A stretch of 64,000 nucleotides of DNA from an uncultured Rhodospirillales bacterium. GTDB lineage: Bacteria > Pseudomonadota > Alphaproteobacteria > CAAGCB01 > CAG-977. Location: the NCBI GenBank assembly GCA_902777205.1, contig CACYSU010000002.1:62001-126000 (forward strand), in the 5' to 3' direction. The notes under the pieces were generated by a model, which was not told where the DNA came from, made no database searches, and was given only the letters and a program-made list of their open reading frames with translations. A program made the translations under genes and the position numbers. This document shows, piece after piece, positions 10,101-17,464 of this stretch (position 1 is the stretch's first letter; the number at the start of each line of letters is the position of its first letter).

Positions 10101-10271
10101 CACTTCCGCGGACGCGCCGGGGTAGGTCGCCGAAACGGAAACCGACGGCGGCACGACGTCCGGCAGCTGCGCCACCGGAATGGTTTTTAACGAAATCAAC
10201 CCCGCGATCGAAATCACCAAAGAAATAACGATCGCCAAGCGGGGTCTTTTAATGAAAATACGCGAAAACAT
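7110..10271 (-). CDS. RND multidrug efflux transporter, inner-membrane subunit (HAE1/AcrB type)
   Basis: A 1053-residue proton-driven pump of the AcrB/MexB family that exports drugs and other amphiphiles through a tripartite complex. The sequence has the family layout: TM1 (about 10-30), a large periplasmic porter domain, TM2-7, a second porter/docking domain, and TM8-12. The proton-relay pair is seen in LVIGIVVDDAIMVVEN (TM4), and the TM10 Lys region in QASKNAILIVEFAK. Signature GFLPDEDQG is also present. The fusion-protein gene lies upstream with an 11-bp gap. No TolC-like outer-membrane gene or TetR regulator is adjacent, so the outer channel must come from elsewhere. Confidence 0.93.
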   Translation of the reverse strand: MFSRIFIKRPRLAIVISLVISIAGLISLKTIPVAQLPDVVPPSVSVSATYPGASAEVIEQTVAQILESQINGVDNMLYMESTSSNDGSYSLTVTFALGTDPDMNTVNVQNRVNQVSTKLPSEVQQQGVTVEKNTSSMLMAFALYSPDESRASNFLANYMTSRVKDDLARITGVGEVNTFGDIDYSMRVWIDAERLANLGLTNADVISAISSQNIQPAIGSVGASPAPKDQQLQLTLKTSGRLSTPEEFGNIILRANKDGGLLRLKDVAKIELGTTTYASTIQYNGRPASGAMINLAPGANAMNVATKVKAELERMKPFFPEGVDYVTIFDTTVFIEATVDEVLHTIFEAFVLVLMVVYLSLGTWRATLIPAIAVPVSLIGTFIFMAPFGISANTISLLSIVLVIGIVVDDAIMVVENTERVIDEEPDLSVPDAVAKAMSQITAPIIAITLVILSVFVPVIFIPGITGQLYKQFAVTVSCSMLISALNALTLSPALCAILLRRGQKSQKGLVPWVMRQIDRGRDGYSAVVKRLVRHSSLSILIIAGVIAAAVGMNEVTPSGFLPDEDQGVAMIDVQLPEGASQDRTLAVLKQVYEIVHAHPAVENVMGVAGYSMIGGNGSNFGMMIAGLKPYEVRRDTSMQVQALLAKLQPQFNQIQGALIRAFNMPAIPGIGMANGFDYRLQNGQGETPQNMEQVMYKLLMAANQDPQLTMVYSTFNTATPQLFVELDRTKAQMLGVGIKDVFSQLQSTLGYAYINDFTLAGRVYEVNLQGRESDRSKQDDIFRIHVRNNKGEMVPLRSLLTVKSILGPQQLTRYNNMMTVKVNGSPAAGVSSTQAMNEMERLSKEVLPKGYEYEWTGMSLQEKEAGGQTAVVLVLAFLFAYLFLVALYESWMIPITVLLSVSVALLGALVFLYTFGLVNNVYAQIGMILLIAQASKNAILIVEFAKVLHEEGVDTQEAAIQAAHLRFRAVMMTAVSFILGLLPLVIASGAGAMARRSVGTTVFGGMIAATAFGIFIIPMLFVVFVNRREKFHAKRQMKLEKEAAAVTGSVNE

Positions 10272-10282
10272 GGGCGCAATCC

Positions 10283-11476
10283 TTATTTCTTAGCCGGAGC
10301 GACGGCTTTCGCCCGTTCCTTTTTCACCGGCGCCTTTTCGGGCGCGGCGGCCTGTTTTTTCGGCGCGGCGTCGATCACGACCTCCTGCCCCGGACGGACT
10401 TTCTGCAAACCGCTGACGATGACGCGGTCGCCGGCTTCCAACCCGTCGGTGACGACGATGTCCTTGCCCTGTTCCGCGCCGACGGCGACGGGTTTGTTGA
10501 CGACCTTGTTCTGTGCGTCAACGACGTAAACGTATTTCGACGTGGCGGAAGACATCAAAGCGGCCTGAGAAATGACGACCTTTTCCTCGGGGGCTTCGTA
10601 TTCCAGCAAAACGGAAACGAACTGTCCGGAAACCAGCTGTTTGGACGGGTTCGGGAAAACGGCGCGCAATTTGACGGTGTCGGTCGAATCGTCAACGATG
10701 ACGTCGGTGAAGTTGATCTGACCGCCGTAACGGTAAACCGAGGAATCCGCCATGATCAGGGAAACCGCCAGATTGTCGTTGCCGGATTTCAGCATCCCCG
10801 CGTTCTGCATGGCCAGCAATTCGCGTTCGGACACCGAAAACAGCACATAGATCGGATCATAGCTGACCATCGTCGCCAACGTGGAATTGACGGACAGGTA
10901 TTCGCCGGCGGAATAGGCGGACAAACCGATTTTTCCGGTGAACGGGGCTTTGATGTCGGTATAGCTCAAATCCAGCTTGGCCAGTTTCAAAGCGGCCTGC
11001 GCCTGCGCGACGGCGCCTTTGGCGATGCTGTTCTGCGCTTCGCGCGTATCGACGGTCGATTGGGAAATGTTGCCCGTTTTGCGCAATTCCAAAGCGCGGT
11101 CCAAATCCAGCTTGGTGTTTTTGGCGTCTGCTTCGGCTTTGGCCAGATTGGCGGCGGCCTCGGCGACTTTCGCTTCAAACGGTTCGCGTTCCAAAACGAA
11201 CAGGATCTGGCCTTTTTTGACGATGTCGCCTTCTTCAAACAGGCGGTCTTTCAAAAATCCGGCGACGCGGGCTTTCAGCGTCACGGAATTGACGGCGTCA
11301 ACCCGTCCGGGGAAACTGAAACGTTCGGTATAGGCTTTATAGCCCGCCTTTTCCACGGTGACGTGCGGTTTTTGCACGACCTGCACGGCCGCGTCCTTTT
11401 TCTTCAGACAGCCGTTCAGCATCAAAACGGACGCCACGGCACAGGCAAAAAACGACAAAGAGCGATTTTTCAACAT
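10283..11476 (-). CDS. RND efflux periplasmic adaptor (membrane fusion protein)
   Basis: A 397-residue AcrA/MexA-type lipoprotein that links the pump to an outer-membrane channel. Residues 1-23 are a lipoprotein signal (lipobox LNGC). Then come a lipoyl half-motif (VTLKARVAGFLKDRLFEEGD), a long alpha-helical hairpin (about 95-165, with AKAEADAKNTKLDLDRA), the second lipoyl half (IKAPFTGKIG), a beta-barrel and a membrane-proximal domain. The C-terminal 30 residues are Ala/Lys/Pro-rich. GGGAG precedes the ATG by eight bases. A promoter for both pump genes must lie in 11477-11572, but I see no convincing -35/-10 pair. Confidence 0.92.
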   Translation of the reverse strand: MLKNRSLSFFACAVASVLMLNGCLKKKDAAVQVVQKPHVTVEKAGYKAYTERFSFPGRVDAVNSVTLKARVAGFLKDRLFEEGDIVKKGQILFVLEREPFEAKVAEAAANLAKAEADAKNTKLDLDRALELRKTGNISQSTVDTREAQNSIAKGAVAQAQAALKLAKLDLSYTDIKAPFTGKIGLSAYSAGEYLSVNSTLATMVSYDPIYVLFSVSERELLAMQNAGMLKSGNDNLAVSLIMADSSVYRYGGQINFTDVIVDDSTDTVKLRAVFPNPSKQLVSGQFVSVLLEYEAPEEKVVISQAALMSSATSKYVYVVDAQNKVVNKPVAVGAEQGKDIVVTDGLEAGDRVIVSGLQKVRPGQEVVIDAAPKKQAAAPEKAPVKKERAKAVAPAKK

Positions 11477-11572
11477 ACAAACATCTCCCGACTAGGGTTC
11501 AAACGACCGACCGCCTCCGGCAATCAACCTTTTTTTATACATAAGTCGCCGTATTCCTACAAGCGCTTTTTA

Positions 11573-12427
11573 TCAAACGTGCGTATTTAAAAACCACCAA
11601 TCAGGGTGTTTTTCGCGCATTTCACACAAACATGATGACGCGTCCCGATCCGTTTTGAACACGCCGAAACACGTTCCGCCGCTGCCGGACATCCGCGCCA
11701 AACGGCACGCGGGGGCGGTTTCCAACGCCCGCAGCACCTCGGAAACCGCGGGTTCCAAGCGACAGGCGGCGTCACTCAGATCATTATGCCGCTTTGCCAA
11801 TTCCGCGACAAAAGCGTCGAAATCCGTCATTTTTTCCGTGAAAGGGGCGGGATCGGAAAACACGGGATCGCGCGCTTTGAACACGGCGGGAGTGGAAACC
11901 GGCCGGTTCGGATTGACCAGCAGCAAATGCAGCGGCGGCAATTCCGGCGCGGGCGTCAACACTTCGCCGATTCCGGAAACCTGCACCGCTTCGGCCGCCA
12001 GACAGGACGGCACGTCCGCCCCCAACGCCAGCGCGATTTCATCCAAATCCCCGCGCGCGACATCGCATCGCCACAGCTTTGACAACGCTTTCAGCGCCGC
12101 CGCCGCGTCCGACGACCCGCCGCCGATTCCCGACGCGACGGGCAGATTTTTTTCCAGCGTAATCTCGGCCGCCGGTTCGCGTCCGCATTTTTGCGCCAGC
12201 ATCCGCGCGGCTTTCAACACGATGTTGTCGCCCGTGTCCGGCAGCGCGCCGGCATAAGGCCCCGTTATCCGCAAACTCAGCGTTTCCGCCGAACGAACCG
12301 TGACGACATCGCCGTCCGCGGCGAACGCGAACAGACTGTCCAGCAAATGATACCCGTCCGCGCGCCGCCCCGTGACGTGCAGATACAAATTGACTTTGGC
12401 CGGAGCCTTTTCACAAACGGCGTTCAT
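11573..12427 (-). CDS. ispE: 4-diphosphocytidyl-2-C-methyl-D-erythritol kinase
   Basis: GHMP kinase that phosphorylates CDP-ME in the non-mevalonate (MEP) isoprenoid pathway. The 284-residue length is typical. Lys11 in KAPAKVNLYLHV, the ATP-binding loop PVASGIGGGSSDAAAA (96-111) and the ALGADVPSCL catalytic-Asp motif are all seen, and the C-terminal SGSGGTCFG loop is intact. The frame is open further upstream, but the ATG at 12427 overlaps the TGA of the TPR gene (ATGA), the standard coupled arrangement. A TPR protein ahead of ispE is common in alphaproteobacteria. Confidence 0.95.
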   Translation of the reverse strand: MNAVCEKAPAKVNLYLHVTGRRADGYHLLDSLFAFAADGDVVTVRSAETLSLRITGPYAGALPDTGDNIVLKAARMLAQKCGREPAAEITLEKNLPVASGIGGGSSDAAAALKALSKLWRCDVARGDLDEIALALGADVPSCLAAEAVQVSGIGEVLTPAPELPPLHLLLVNPNRPVSTPAVFKARDPVFSDPAPFTEKMTDFDAFVAELAKRHNDLSDAACRLEPAVSEVLRALETAPACRLARMSGSGGTCFGVFKTDRDASSCLCEMREKHPDWWFLNTHV

Positions 12428-14202
12428 TTCGACTTTCTCGATTTTTTGGCTTTTTTCAACGTTCCCGCGCGCAGGTTCAGCCGGTCGCCGACGCGGTCGA
12501 GCCCCTGTTCCAGCTTCATTTCCGTGCGCGCGCGCCCGTCGCCGGAAAAATCGTCCTTCATCGCCAAAGCCTTCGTCCATTGGAACCGCGCCTCGCGCTT
12601 GCGGCCGACGCGCCAATAGGCGTCGCCCAAATGATCGTTGATCACGGCGCTGTCGGGATCCAAAGCGACGGCGTTTTCCAAAATGCCGACGGCTTTCGGA
12701 TATTCTTTCAAAAGGTAGTACGTCCACCCCAGACTGTCGATGACGAACCCCTCGCGCGGCGCCAAAAACGCCGCCGTTTCCAGCATTTCCTTGGCTTTCC
12801 GGACGTTTTTCCCGCGTTCGATCCACGAATACCCCAAATAGTTCAGGGTCAGCGGCTGATCCGGCGACAGGATCAACGCCTGCAGCAAATCCTGTTCGGC
12901 CAAATCCCATTGCCCGCTGCGTTCATACGCGACGCCGCGGCTGTAAAACAGCCCCCAATGCGAACGGTTCGGGGCGGGGATTCTTTCGACCGCCTGCGAA
13001 TAGGCGTCGATCGCCTGCGGGAATTTTTTGTTTTTCAGGAAAATGTCGCCCAGTTCGATCCACGGGAAAGCCAGATCGGGGCGTTTGGCGGCCATTTCTT
13101 TCAAAACCTTTTCCGCGGCGTCCAAATCGCCCTTTTCGGCATAGATGATGCCCATGCGAATCCGGCCGGCGAAATAGGTTTCGGAGTTTTCCCCCTCTTC
13201 GGCGTACAGCCGCAGTGCGGCGTCGTAACGCCCCTGCTTTTCGTAAATTTCGCCCAACAGCACCCGCGCCAAAGACAGCGACGGATCCAGCGCCAGCCCG
13301 AAACGGATGAAAAACAGCGACACGTCCGCGTTTCCCTTTTCCGCCAAACTGCCCGAAACGTCGAAAAACGCCTCGGCCAGACCGGCCTTGGGCGACGCGA
13401 TGCTTTTAGGCACTTTGCGGTCGGCGTTCGCCGCGCCGGCGGTAAAGAACCGCTCGTCCGTCAACGGATAGGACTTCGCCCCCTTGCGATAGGCTTCGAC
13501 CAAAGCGTTGAACTGCTTCGTCCGGCCTTGGCGCAGCAAAAAATTGCCATATACCTGCGACGCGCGCAGGGACAGCCCCCCCGGTTCGCCCAGCAGGGCT
13601 TCGTAATTATGTTCGGCCTCCTGCGTTTCGCCCCAATAATCGTACAGGGCGGCCGCGTGGAAATAATACAGGGATTCCAATCCGCCCTTGTTCAGCTTTT
13701 CCAACGCTTTCAACGCTTTTTTGCGATCCCCCGCGCCGGCCTGCAGCCACACTTCGACCAACGGGAACAGGAAATTGTCCTCCTCCGCGCCGTGAAAGCT
13801 TTCCAGCTGGCGCAGCGCGGCGGCATAGTCGTTTTGCAGTGCGTGGTACGATACGGCGACCAACGACGCCAGCAGAGAATCGGGCGCGTACTTCAATTCC
13901 TTCATAGCGTAGGGGTAGGCTTCGGCGATCCGGCCGTCCACCGCCAGCAGGGCGAACATTTCCGATTGCAAAGCGCGGTTGTCCGGATCGGCGTCCAACG
14001 CTTTTTGCAAATACTTTGCCGCCGCGGTGAAATCCTGATCCTGCCGCGCCTGCAAATACAGCAGGTAATCCCCCGCCGCCGGCAACGCCTGAACCGTTTT
14101 CGCTTTTCCGGCCGCGGCGTCCGGCGCGGCGCCCGTGTGGTGCGGGACGCAGGCCGCCAGAATCAAAATCAACAAAGCGTATATTTTGGAATGAATGCGC
14201 AT
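12424..14202 (-). CDS. TPR-repeat lipoprotein
   Basis: A 592-residue protein with a short lipoprotein signal (ILAAC, Cys near residue 14) and then mostly tetratricopeptide repeats. Clear units are around DYLLYLQARQDQDFTAAAKY, YDAALRLYAEEG, GDLDAAEKVLKEMA, KFPQAIDAYSQAVERI, GQWDLAEQDLLQAL and EYPKAVGILENAVALDPDS. TPRs mediate protein contacts, so an envelope scaffolding role is likely; the partner is unknown. An in-frame ATG at 14232 exists, but the ATG at 14202 starts the signal sequence directly. Translationally coupled to ispE downstream. Confidence 0.88.
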   Translation of the reverse strand: MRIHSKIYALLILILAACVPHHTGAAPDAAAGKAKTVQALPAAGDYLLYLQARQDQDFTAAAKYLQKALDADPDNRALQSEMFALLAVDGRIAEAYPYAMKELKYAPDSLLASLVAVSYHALQNDYAAALRQLESFHGAEEDNFLFPLVEVWLQAGAGDRKKALKALEKLNKGGLESLYYFHAAALYDYWGETQEAEHNYEALLGEPGGLSLRASQVYGNFLLRQGRTKQFNALVEAYRKGAKSYPLTDERFFTAGAANADRKVPKSIASPKAGLAEAFFDVSGSLAEKGNADVSLFFIRFGLALDPSLSLARVLLGEIYEKQGRYDAALRLYAEEGENSETYFAGRIRMGIIYAEKGDLDAAEKVLKEMAAKRPDLAFPWIELGDIFLKNKKFPQAIDAYSQAVERIPAPNRSHWGLFYSRGVAYERSGQWDLAEQDLLQALILSPDQPLTLNYLGYSWIERGKNVRKAKEMLETAAFLAPREGFVIDSLGWTYYLLKEYPKAVGILENAVALDPDSAVINDHLGDAYWRVGRKREARFQWTKALAMKDDFSGDGRARTEMKLEQGLDRVGDRLNLRAGTLKKAKKSRKSK

Positions 14203-14344
14203 GACCGGTTTTCCTGAACAAAGTTGTTTCATTGTGTTCTGTTTCGCTTAAAAAATCAAGAGCGACCTCGGATTCGCGGCCGGATTATCCGATTTATAAG
14301 AAAACGGTTAGCTTTGACCGGCGAAGTGTGATATCCTCGCCGCC

Positions 14345-15136
14345 ATGACAGAACAAATTCCGGCAGAAAAACTGTTGCAATGGCAAATCACCGCGGGGGT
14401 TGACGAAACGATCGGCGACATCCCCGTCAACCGCTTTGCGCCGGTTAAAAAAACGGATGCGCCCGCCCTCGGCGACACCGAATCCGCCCCCGTCGTGTTC
14501 GCGCCAACGCCGCAGCAAACCGAATCCGCCCCTCTGCCGCCCCCGCCGACAATCGCTTTGGCCGGACAGGCGGCGACTTTGGACGAACTGCGCGCCGCCA
14601 TCGCCGCCTTTGACGGCTGTTCGCTGAAAGAAACGGCGGCCAACATGGTTTTCGCGGCCGGAAATCCGGACGCCCGCCTGATGATCATCGGCGAAGCCCC
14701 CGGCGCGGAGGAAGACCGGCAGGGTCTGCCCTTTGTCGGCGCCAGCGGCCATTTGCTGGATCTGATGCTGAAATCAATCGGATTGGACAGGACGCAAGTC
14801 TATATTTCCAACATCCTGCCGTGGCGGCCGCCGGCCAACCGCAAACCGTCCGAATCGGAAATGGCGCTGTTCACGCCGTTCGTGCGCCGCCACATCGCGC
14901 TGGTCAAACCGGATGTCCTGCTGCTGCTGGGCGGCAGCGCCGTGTCCGCCCTGATGAACACCAACGCCGGCATTACGAAAACCCGCGGCCGGTGGATGAG
15001 CTACCGCGACGGCGACACCGCCATTGACGCGCTGGCGTCCTTTCACCCCGCGTTTTTGCTGCGCACCCCCGCACAGAAAAAACTGGCATGGCGCGATTTG
15101 CTGACCGTGAAAAAACGGCTGGCGGTTCAGCCCTGA
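14345..15136 (+). CDS. uracil-DNA glycosylase, family 4/SPO1-type
   Basis: A 263-residue DNA repair enzyme predicted to remove uracil from DNA. An 80-residue Pro/Ala-rich N-terminal extension precedes the UDG domain. Motif A is IGEAPGAEEDRQGLPFVG, then VYISNILPWRPPANRKP, and motif B HPAFLLRTPAQKK. Classical family-4 enzymes bind a 4Fe-4S cluster through four cysteines. Here only one Cys exists in the whole protein (FDGC), so a normal cluster cannot form. Some databases call relatives bacteriophage-type DNA polymerase; the glycosylase fold is the better call. It ends convergently with the InsA-like gene, overlapping by 10 bases. Confidence 0.85.
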   Translation: MTEQIPAEKLLQWQITAGVDETIGDIPVNRFAPVKKTDAPALGDTESAPVVFAPTPQQTESAPLPPPPTIALAGQAATLDELRAAIAAFDGCSLKETAANMVFAAGNPDARLMIIGEAPGAEEDRQGLPFVGASGHLLDLMLKSIGLDRTQVYISNILPWRPPANRKPSESEMALFTPFVRRHIALVKPDVLLLLGGSAVSALMNTNAGITKTRGRWMSYRDGDTAIDALASFHPAFLLRTPAQKKLAWRDLLTVKKRLAVQP

Positions 15137-15576
15137 CCGCCCCTTTGCTTCGACGGATTTGAATTTTCGATAATGATCTGAACCTTGCTGCCGTTCGGCA
15201 ATTCGGTTCCTAAAACATAGGATTCGCGGTTCAAATCCTCTTTGTCCAAAGCCGACAGATACGCCAGAATCTCTTTCAGCTTCACTTTTTTCATTTGTTC
15301 CATTTTAGGCATTTCATCCAGATATTCCGTGTAAACCGTTTTCATCCAGCGGGACACGGTCTGCACGCTGACGCCGATCAACTTGGCGATCATGCTCATC
15401 GACATTCCGGACGCGTACAGCATGACCGCCGTCCGCTTTTCCTGATCGCTGCGGCCGTGCGGCTTCGTTTTCGTATATTGATAGCCGCATTTTTTGCATT
15501 TGTAACGCTGCAAACCGCCGACGAAACCGTTTTTCACCGCCTTGTCGCAGCCGCATCTCAAACATTTCAATTCCAT
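15127..15576 (-). CDS. lone InsA-like zinc-ribbon/HTH protein (IS1-type)
   Basis: A 149-residue protein resembling the IS1 InsA regulator half of a transposase. A zinc ribbon opens it (CLRCGC then CKKCGYQYTK), followed by a helix-turn-helix (MSMIAKLIGVSVQTVSRWMK, about 62-82). The last 60 residues (KLKEILAYLSALDKEDLNRE onward) have no InsB-like DDE domain. No insB, terminal repeats or target duplication are seen nearby, so this is either a domesticated DNA-binding protein or a remnant. The gene is intact, has AAGG eight bases before ATG 15576, and faces a palindrome-rich AT region (15646-15667) that could hold its own operator. Confidence 0.75.
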   Translation of the reverse strand: MELKCLRCGCDKAVKNGFVGGLQRYKCKKCGYQYTKTKPHGRSDQEKRTAVMLYASGMSMSMIAKLIGVSVQTVSRWMKTVYTEYLDEMPKMEQMKKVKLKEILAYLSALDKEDLNRESYVLGTELPNGSKVQIIIENSNPSKQRGGQG

Positions 15577-15645
15577 AGCCGTCGCCTTTCCATCAACAGA
15601 ACGCCCTTATTTTGCCGCCGTCATCATTAAAATCAAGAAAAAAAT

Positions 15646-15667
15646 ATGATATCATTTTTATAATGAT
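15646..15667. promoter_or_regulatory. overlapping palindromes, candidate operator
   Basis: ATGATATCAT (15646-15655, perfect palindrome) overlaps ATCATT-N5-AATGAT (15651-15667). Three ATGAT-type half sites thus lie 70-90 bases upstream of the InsA-like start codon, where an autorepressor site would be expected. In so AT-rich a tract chance is possible. Confidence 0.4.
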
Positions 15668-15834
15668 AAAACACATTATTTTAGAATATTTCCCGCAATT
15701 ACGTTTTTGAATATCTGAAACAAAAATACTTCTTTCGCTTTTCATCGTGCCGGAAACGGTCGCCTAGCACTCTTAAAAACCAACGCTCCAAAAACAACAC
15801 TCACTTTTATACAGACGAAATTTCATTTTAAATC

Positions 15835-15852
15835 ATATGAATACGATCATAT
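15835..15852. promoter_or_regulatory. perfect inverted repeat upstream of the membrane protein
   Basis: ATATGA and TCATAT are separated by six bases, about 115 bases before the membrane-protein ATG at 15966. It could be a dimeric repressor site. AT-rich surroundings make chance occurrence quite likely. Confidence 0.3.
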
Positions 15853-15965
15853 CAATATCAACAAAATAACACATCATTATATCGGAACAACAAGAAAAAT
15901 ACACATTGACCATAATTAAAAAACACATTTATAAACAAAAACGGCTATATAAAAACGGTGATAAA

Positions 15966-16673
15966 ATGAAAAAATTTATGAATAAATTTTATATCTCGAT
16001 CGCATTGACGATAATTCTTCTTTTATTTTCATACGCGGCCGCGTTTTCTTTTTATCCGGACGATTTGACGGCGTGGACGGCCGATTGCGGCGTATTGGAT
16101 TGGATCACTTATTTTTGCTACGCGGGATTGCTGACCGCCCTGTTTTGTTTCAGAACGGATTTCAAATCGGCGCGTGAAAAAAAGATGTTCGCGCTGTTTT
16201 GCTTTTTCGCGATCGCCGCCCTGCTGCGCGAAGCCGGCGTCCAGCATTGGCTGGCCGGAACGGACACGACGGCGTTTAAAATCCGGTTTTTCACCAATCC
16301 GGCCAATCCGCCGTTTTTAAAAGCCGTTTCCGCCCTCTGCCTGCTGGCGACGGGCGCGGCGTTCGCTTACACCATGTATGCGCATCTGATTCCGGCGTTC
16401 AAGGGCTTTTTCAGCCAAAAAGCGGGATCGTGGACGATCATCACCCTGTTGTCCGCCGGCGCGATGTGCAAAATTTTCGACCGCCTGCCCGCGAATTTGG
16501 CCAAACGCGGATTCCCGCTCGACCGTTCGGGTGTCTGGTTCGGCGCGTGCCAGATCATGGAAGAAACACTGGAAACGTGCCTGCCCGTTTTGGGAATTCT
16601 CGCCCTGATCCAGTTTCATCAAAACAAAGCCCTGTTTTTCCCGTGCAAACAGGCGGAAAACGATTACTTATGA
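15966..16673 (+). CDS. multi-pass membrane protein of unknown function
   Basis: A 235-residue protein with about five hydrophobic segments: residues about 8-28, 47-62, 77-93, 122-140 and 160-176, with another near 203-222. Between them are SAREKKM, the loop LAGTDTTAFKIRFFTNPANPP, and near the end IFDRLPANLAKRGFPLDR then QIMEETLETCLP. The two acidic Glu residues in the last segment are unusual for a membrane helix and may be functional. I do not recognise the family. The first codons and the leader are AT-rich, unlike neighbouring genes, which could mean recent acquisition. ATG 15966 is preferred over the in-frame codon at 15906 because it starts the cytoplasmic MKKF leader. A good terminator follows. 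Confidence 0.7.
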   Translation: MKKFMNKFYISIALTIILLLFSYAAAFSFYPDDLTAWTADCGVLDWITYFCYAGLLTALFCFRTDFKSAREKKMFALFCFFAIAALLREAGVQHWLAGTDTTAFKIRFFTNPANPPFLKAVSALCLLATGAAFAYTMYAHLIPAFKGFFSQKAGSWTIITLLSAGAMCKIFDRLPANLAKRGFPLDRSGVWFGACQIMEETLETCLPVLGILALIQFHQNKALFFPCKQAENDYL

Positions 16674-16678
16674 TACAA

Positions 16679-16702
16679 AAAGAGGGGCGAAAGCCCCTCT
16701 TT
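16679..16702. terminator. bidirectional intrinsic terminator
   Basis: Perfect 10-bp stem AAAGAGGGGC / GCCCCTCTTT with a GAAA tetraloop, between the convergent membrane-protein and carD genes. T-runs exist for both strands. Confidence 0.88.
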
Positions 16703-16722
16703 GAATTTGCGCTGAAACGGGA

Positions 16723-17223
16723 TCAGCCGGCCAACTGCAGAATGTCGCACAGTTTGACGGTGGCTTCCTGCGTGTTGATTTTTTCCAACGCGGCCAGCTC
16801 GTTCGCCAAACGATCCAACGCCTGTTCATAAATTTGGCGTTCGCTGTACGACTGGTCGGACTGCGATTGCGACCGGTACAGGTCGCGGACGACTTCGGCG
16901 ATGGACACCGGATCGCCGGAATTGATTTTCGCTTCGTATTCCTGCGCGCGGCGGCTCCACATCGTGCGTTTCGTTTTGGATTTTCCGCGCAGCGTTTCCA
17001 ACGCCGTATCCATGATGTTTTTGTTCGACAGCTTTCTTAATCCGGAATTTTTAGCCTTGGCCATCGGAACGCGCAGCGTCATGCGGTCTTTGTCAAAATG
17101 GACGGCGATCAACTCCAATTCCTGTCCCGCGACGGTGTCTTTCGTAATGCTCAGCACTTTGCCGACGCCATGGGTCGGATAAACGACGAAATCACCGGTC
17201 GAAAAAGAAACTTCCTTCACCAT
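16723..17223 (-). CDS. carD: CarD/CdnL-family transcription regulator
   Basis: A 166-residue RNA polymerase-binding protein that stabilises open promoter complexes, notably at rRNA promoters, in families where it has been studied. The N-terminal Tudor-like domain is clear (FSTGDFVVYPTHGVGKVLSI, about 7-26, to LRVPMAKAKNSGLRKLS). The C-terminal helical DNA-contacting domain includes TMWSRRAQEYEAKINSGDP and AEVVRDLYRS. GAGG lies nine bases before ATG 17223. The 241-bp leader upstream holds two sizeable hairpins, so regulation at the RNA level is possible. Confidence 0.93.
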   Translation of the reverse strand: MVKEVSFSTGDFVVYPTHGVGKVLSITKDTVAGQELELIAVHFDKDRMTLRVPMAKAKNSGLRKLSNKNIMDTALETLRGKSKTKRTMWSRRAQEYEAKINSGDPVSIAEVVRDLYRSQSQSDQSYSERQIYEQALDRLANELAALEKINTQEATVKLCDILQLAG

Positions 17224-17464
17224 TTCAAGTATCCTCTATCAAGGTTTACCCGTGTGAAAAGGGTTTTCGACTTTTTCCAACGAAAAAGCCGCGTTTTCAC
17301 AACTTGTCTTTAAAGTTTTCCGTGGAAAGGCACCGGCCTTTCCTTTAAAGGACTATCTTATATACCACAAAAACGGCCTTTTGGATAGTCTTTTAGCGTC
17401 GAAAATGTCATATTTTTTTAATGAAGCGCGAAAAACGGCGGAAACGCACCCGCCGCGGCAACCG
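17224..17464. other. carD leader with two inverted repeats
   Basis: No gene here. GGAAAGGC / GCCTTTCC (17324-17343) forms a perfect 8-bp stem around ACCG. GACTATC / GATAGTC (17351-17357 and 17384-17390) forms a second 7-bp inverted repeat; on the minus strand a TATA-rich tract (complement of 17358-17366) lies between its arms. Either could be the terminator of the upstream pseudouridine-synthase gene, or an operator or leader of carD; neither has a clean T-run. Confidence 0.45.

Larger units (their letters stand above)
15577..15965. other. 389-bp AT-rich intergenic island
   Basis: No gene is supported here. Base composition drops sharply to AT-rich compared with every neighbour. It holds the inverted repeats at 15646-15667 and 15835-15852. 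It also holds a small GC-richer hairpin at 15747-15770 in which GTGC and GCAC enclose CCG-GAAA-CGG, a GNRA-type tetraloop stem. It must supply promoters for the InsA-like gene (-) and the membrane protein (+). Confidence 0.6.

Noticed and set aside
7110-11476. A complete tripartite efflux operon
   Set aside because: Only pump and adaptor genes are present; no outer-membrane factor lies on either side.
15127-15576. A complete IS1-type insertion sequence
   Set aside because: No insB, no DDE domain, no terminal inverted repeats and no target duplication were seen.
17405-17418. ATGTCATATTTTTT shared with positions 59-72
   Set aside because: A single 14-base match in AT-rich DNA is expected by chance in 64 kb and the contexts differ.
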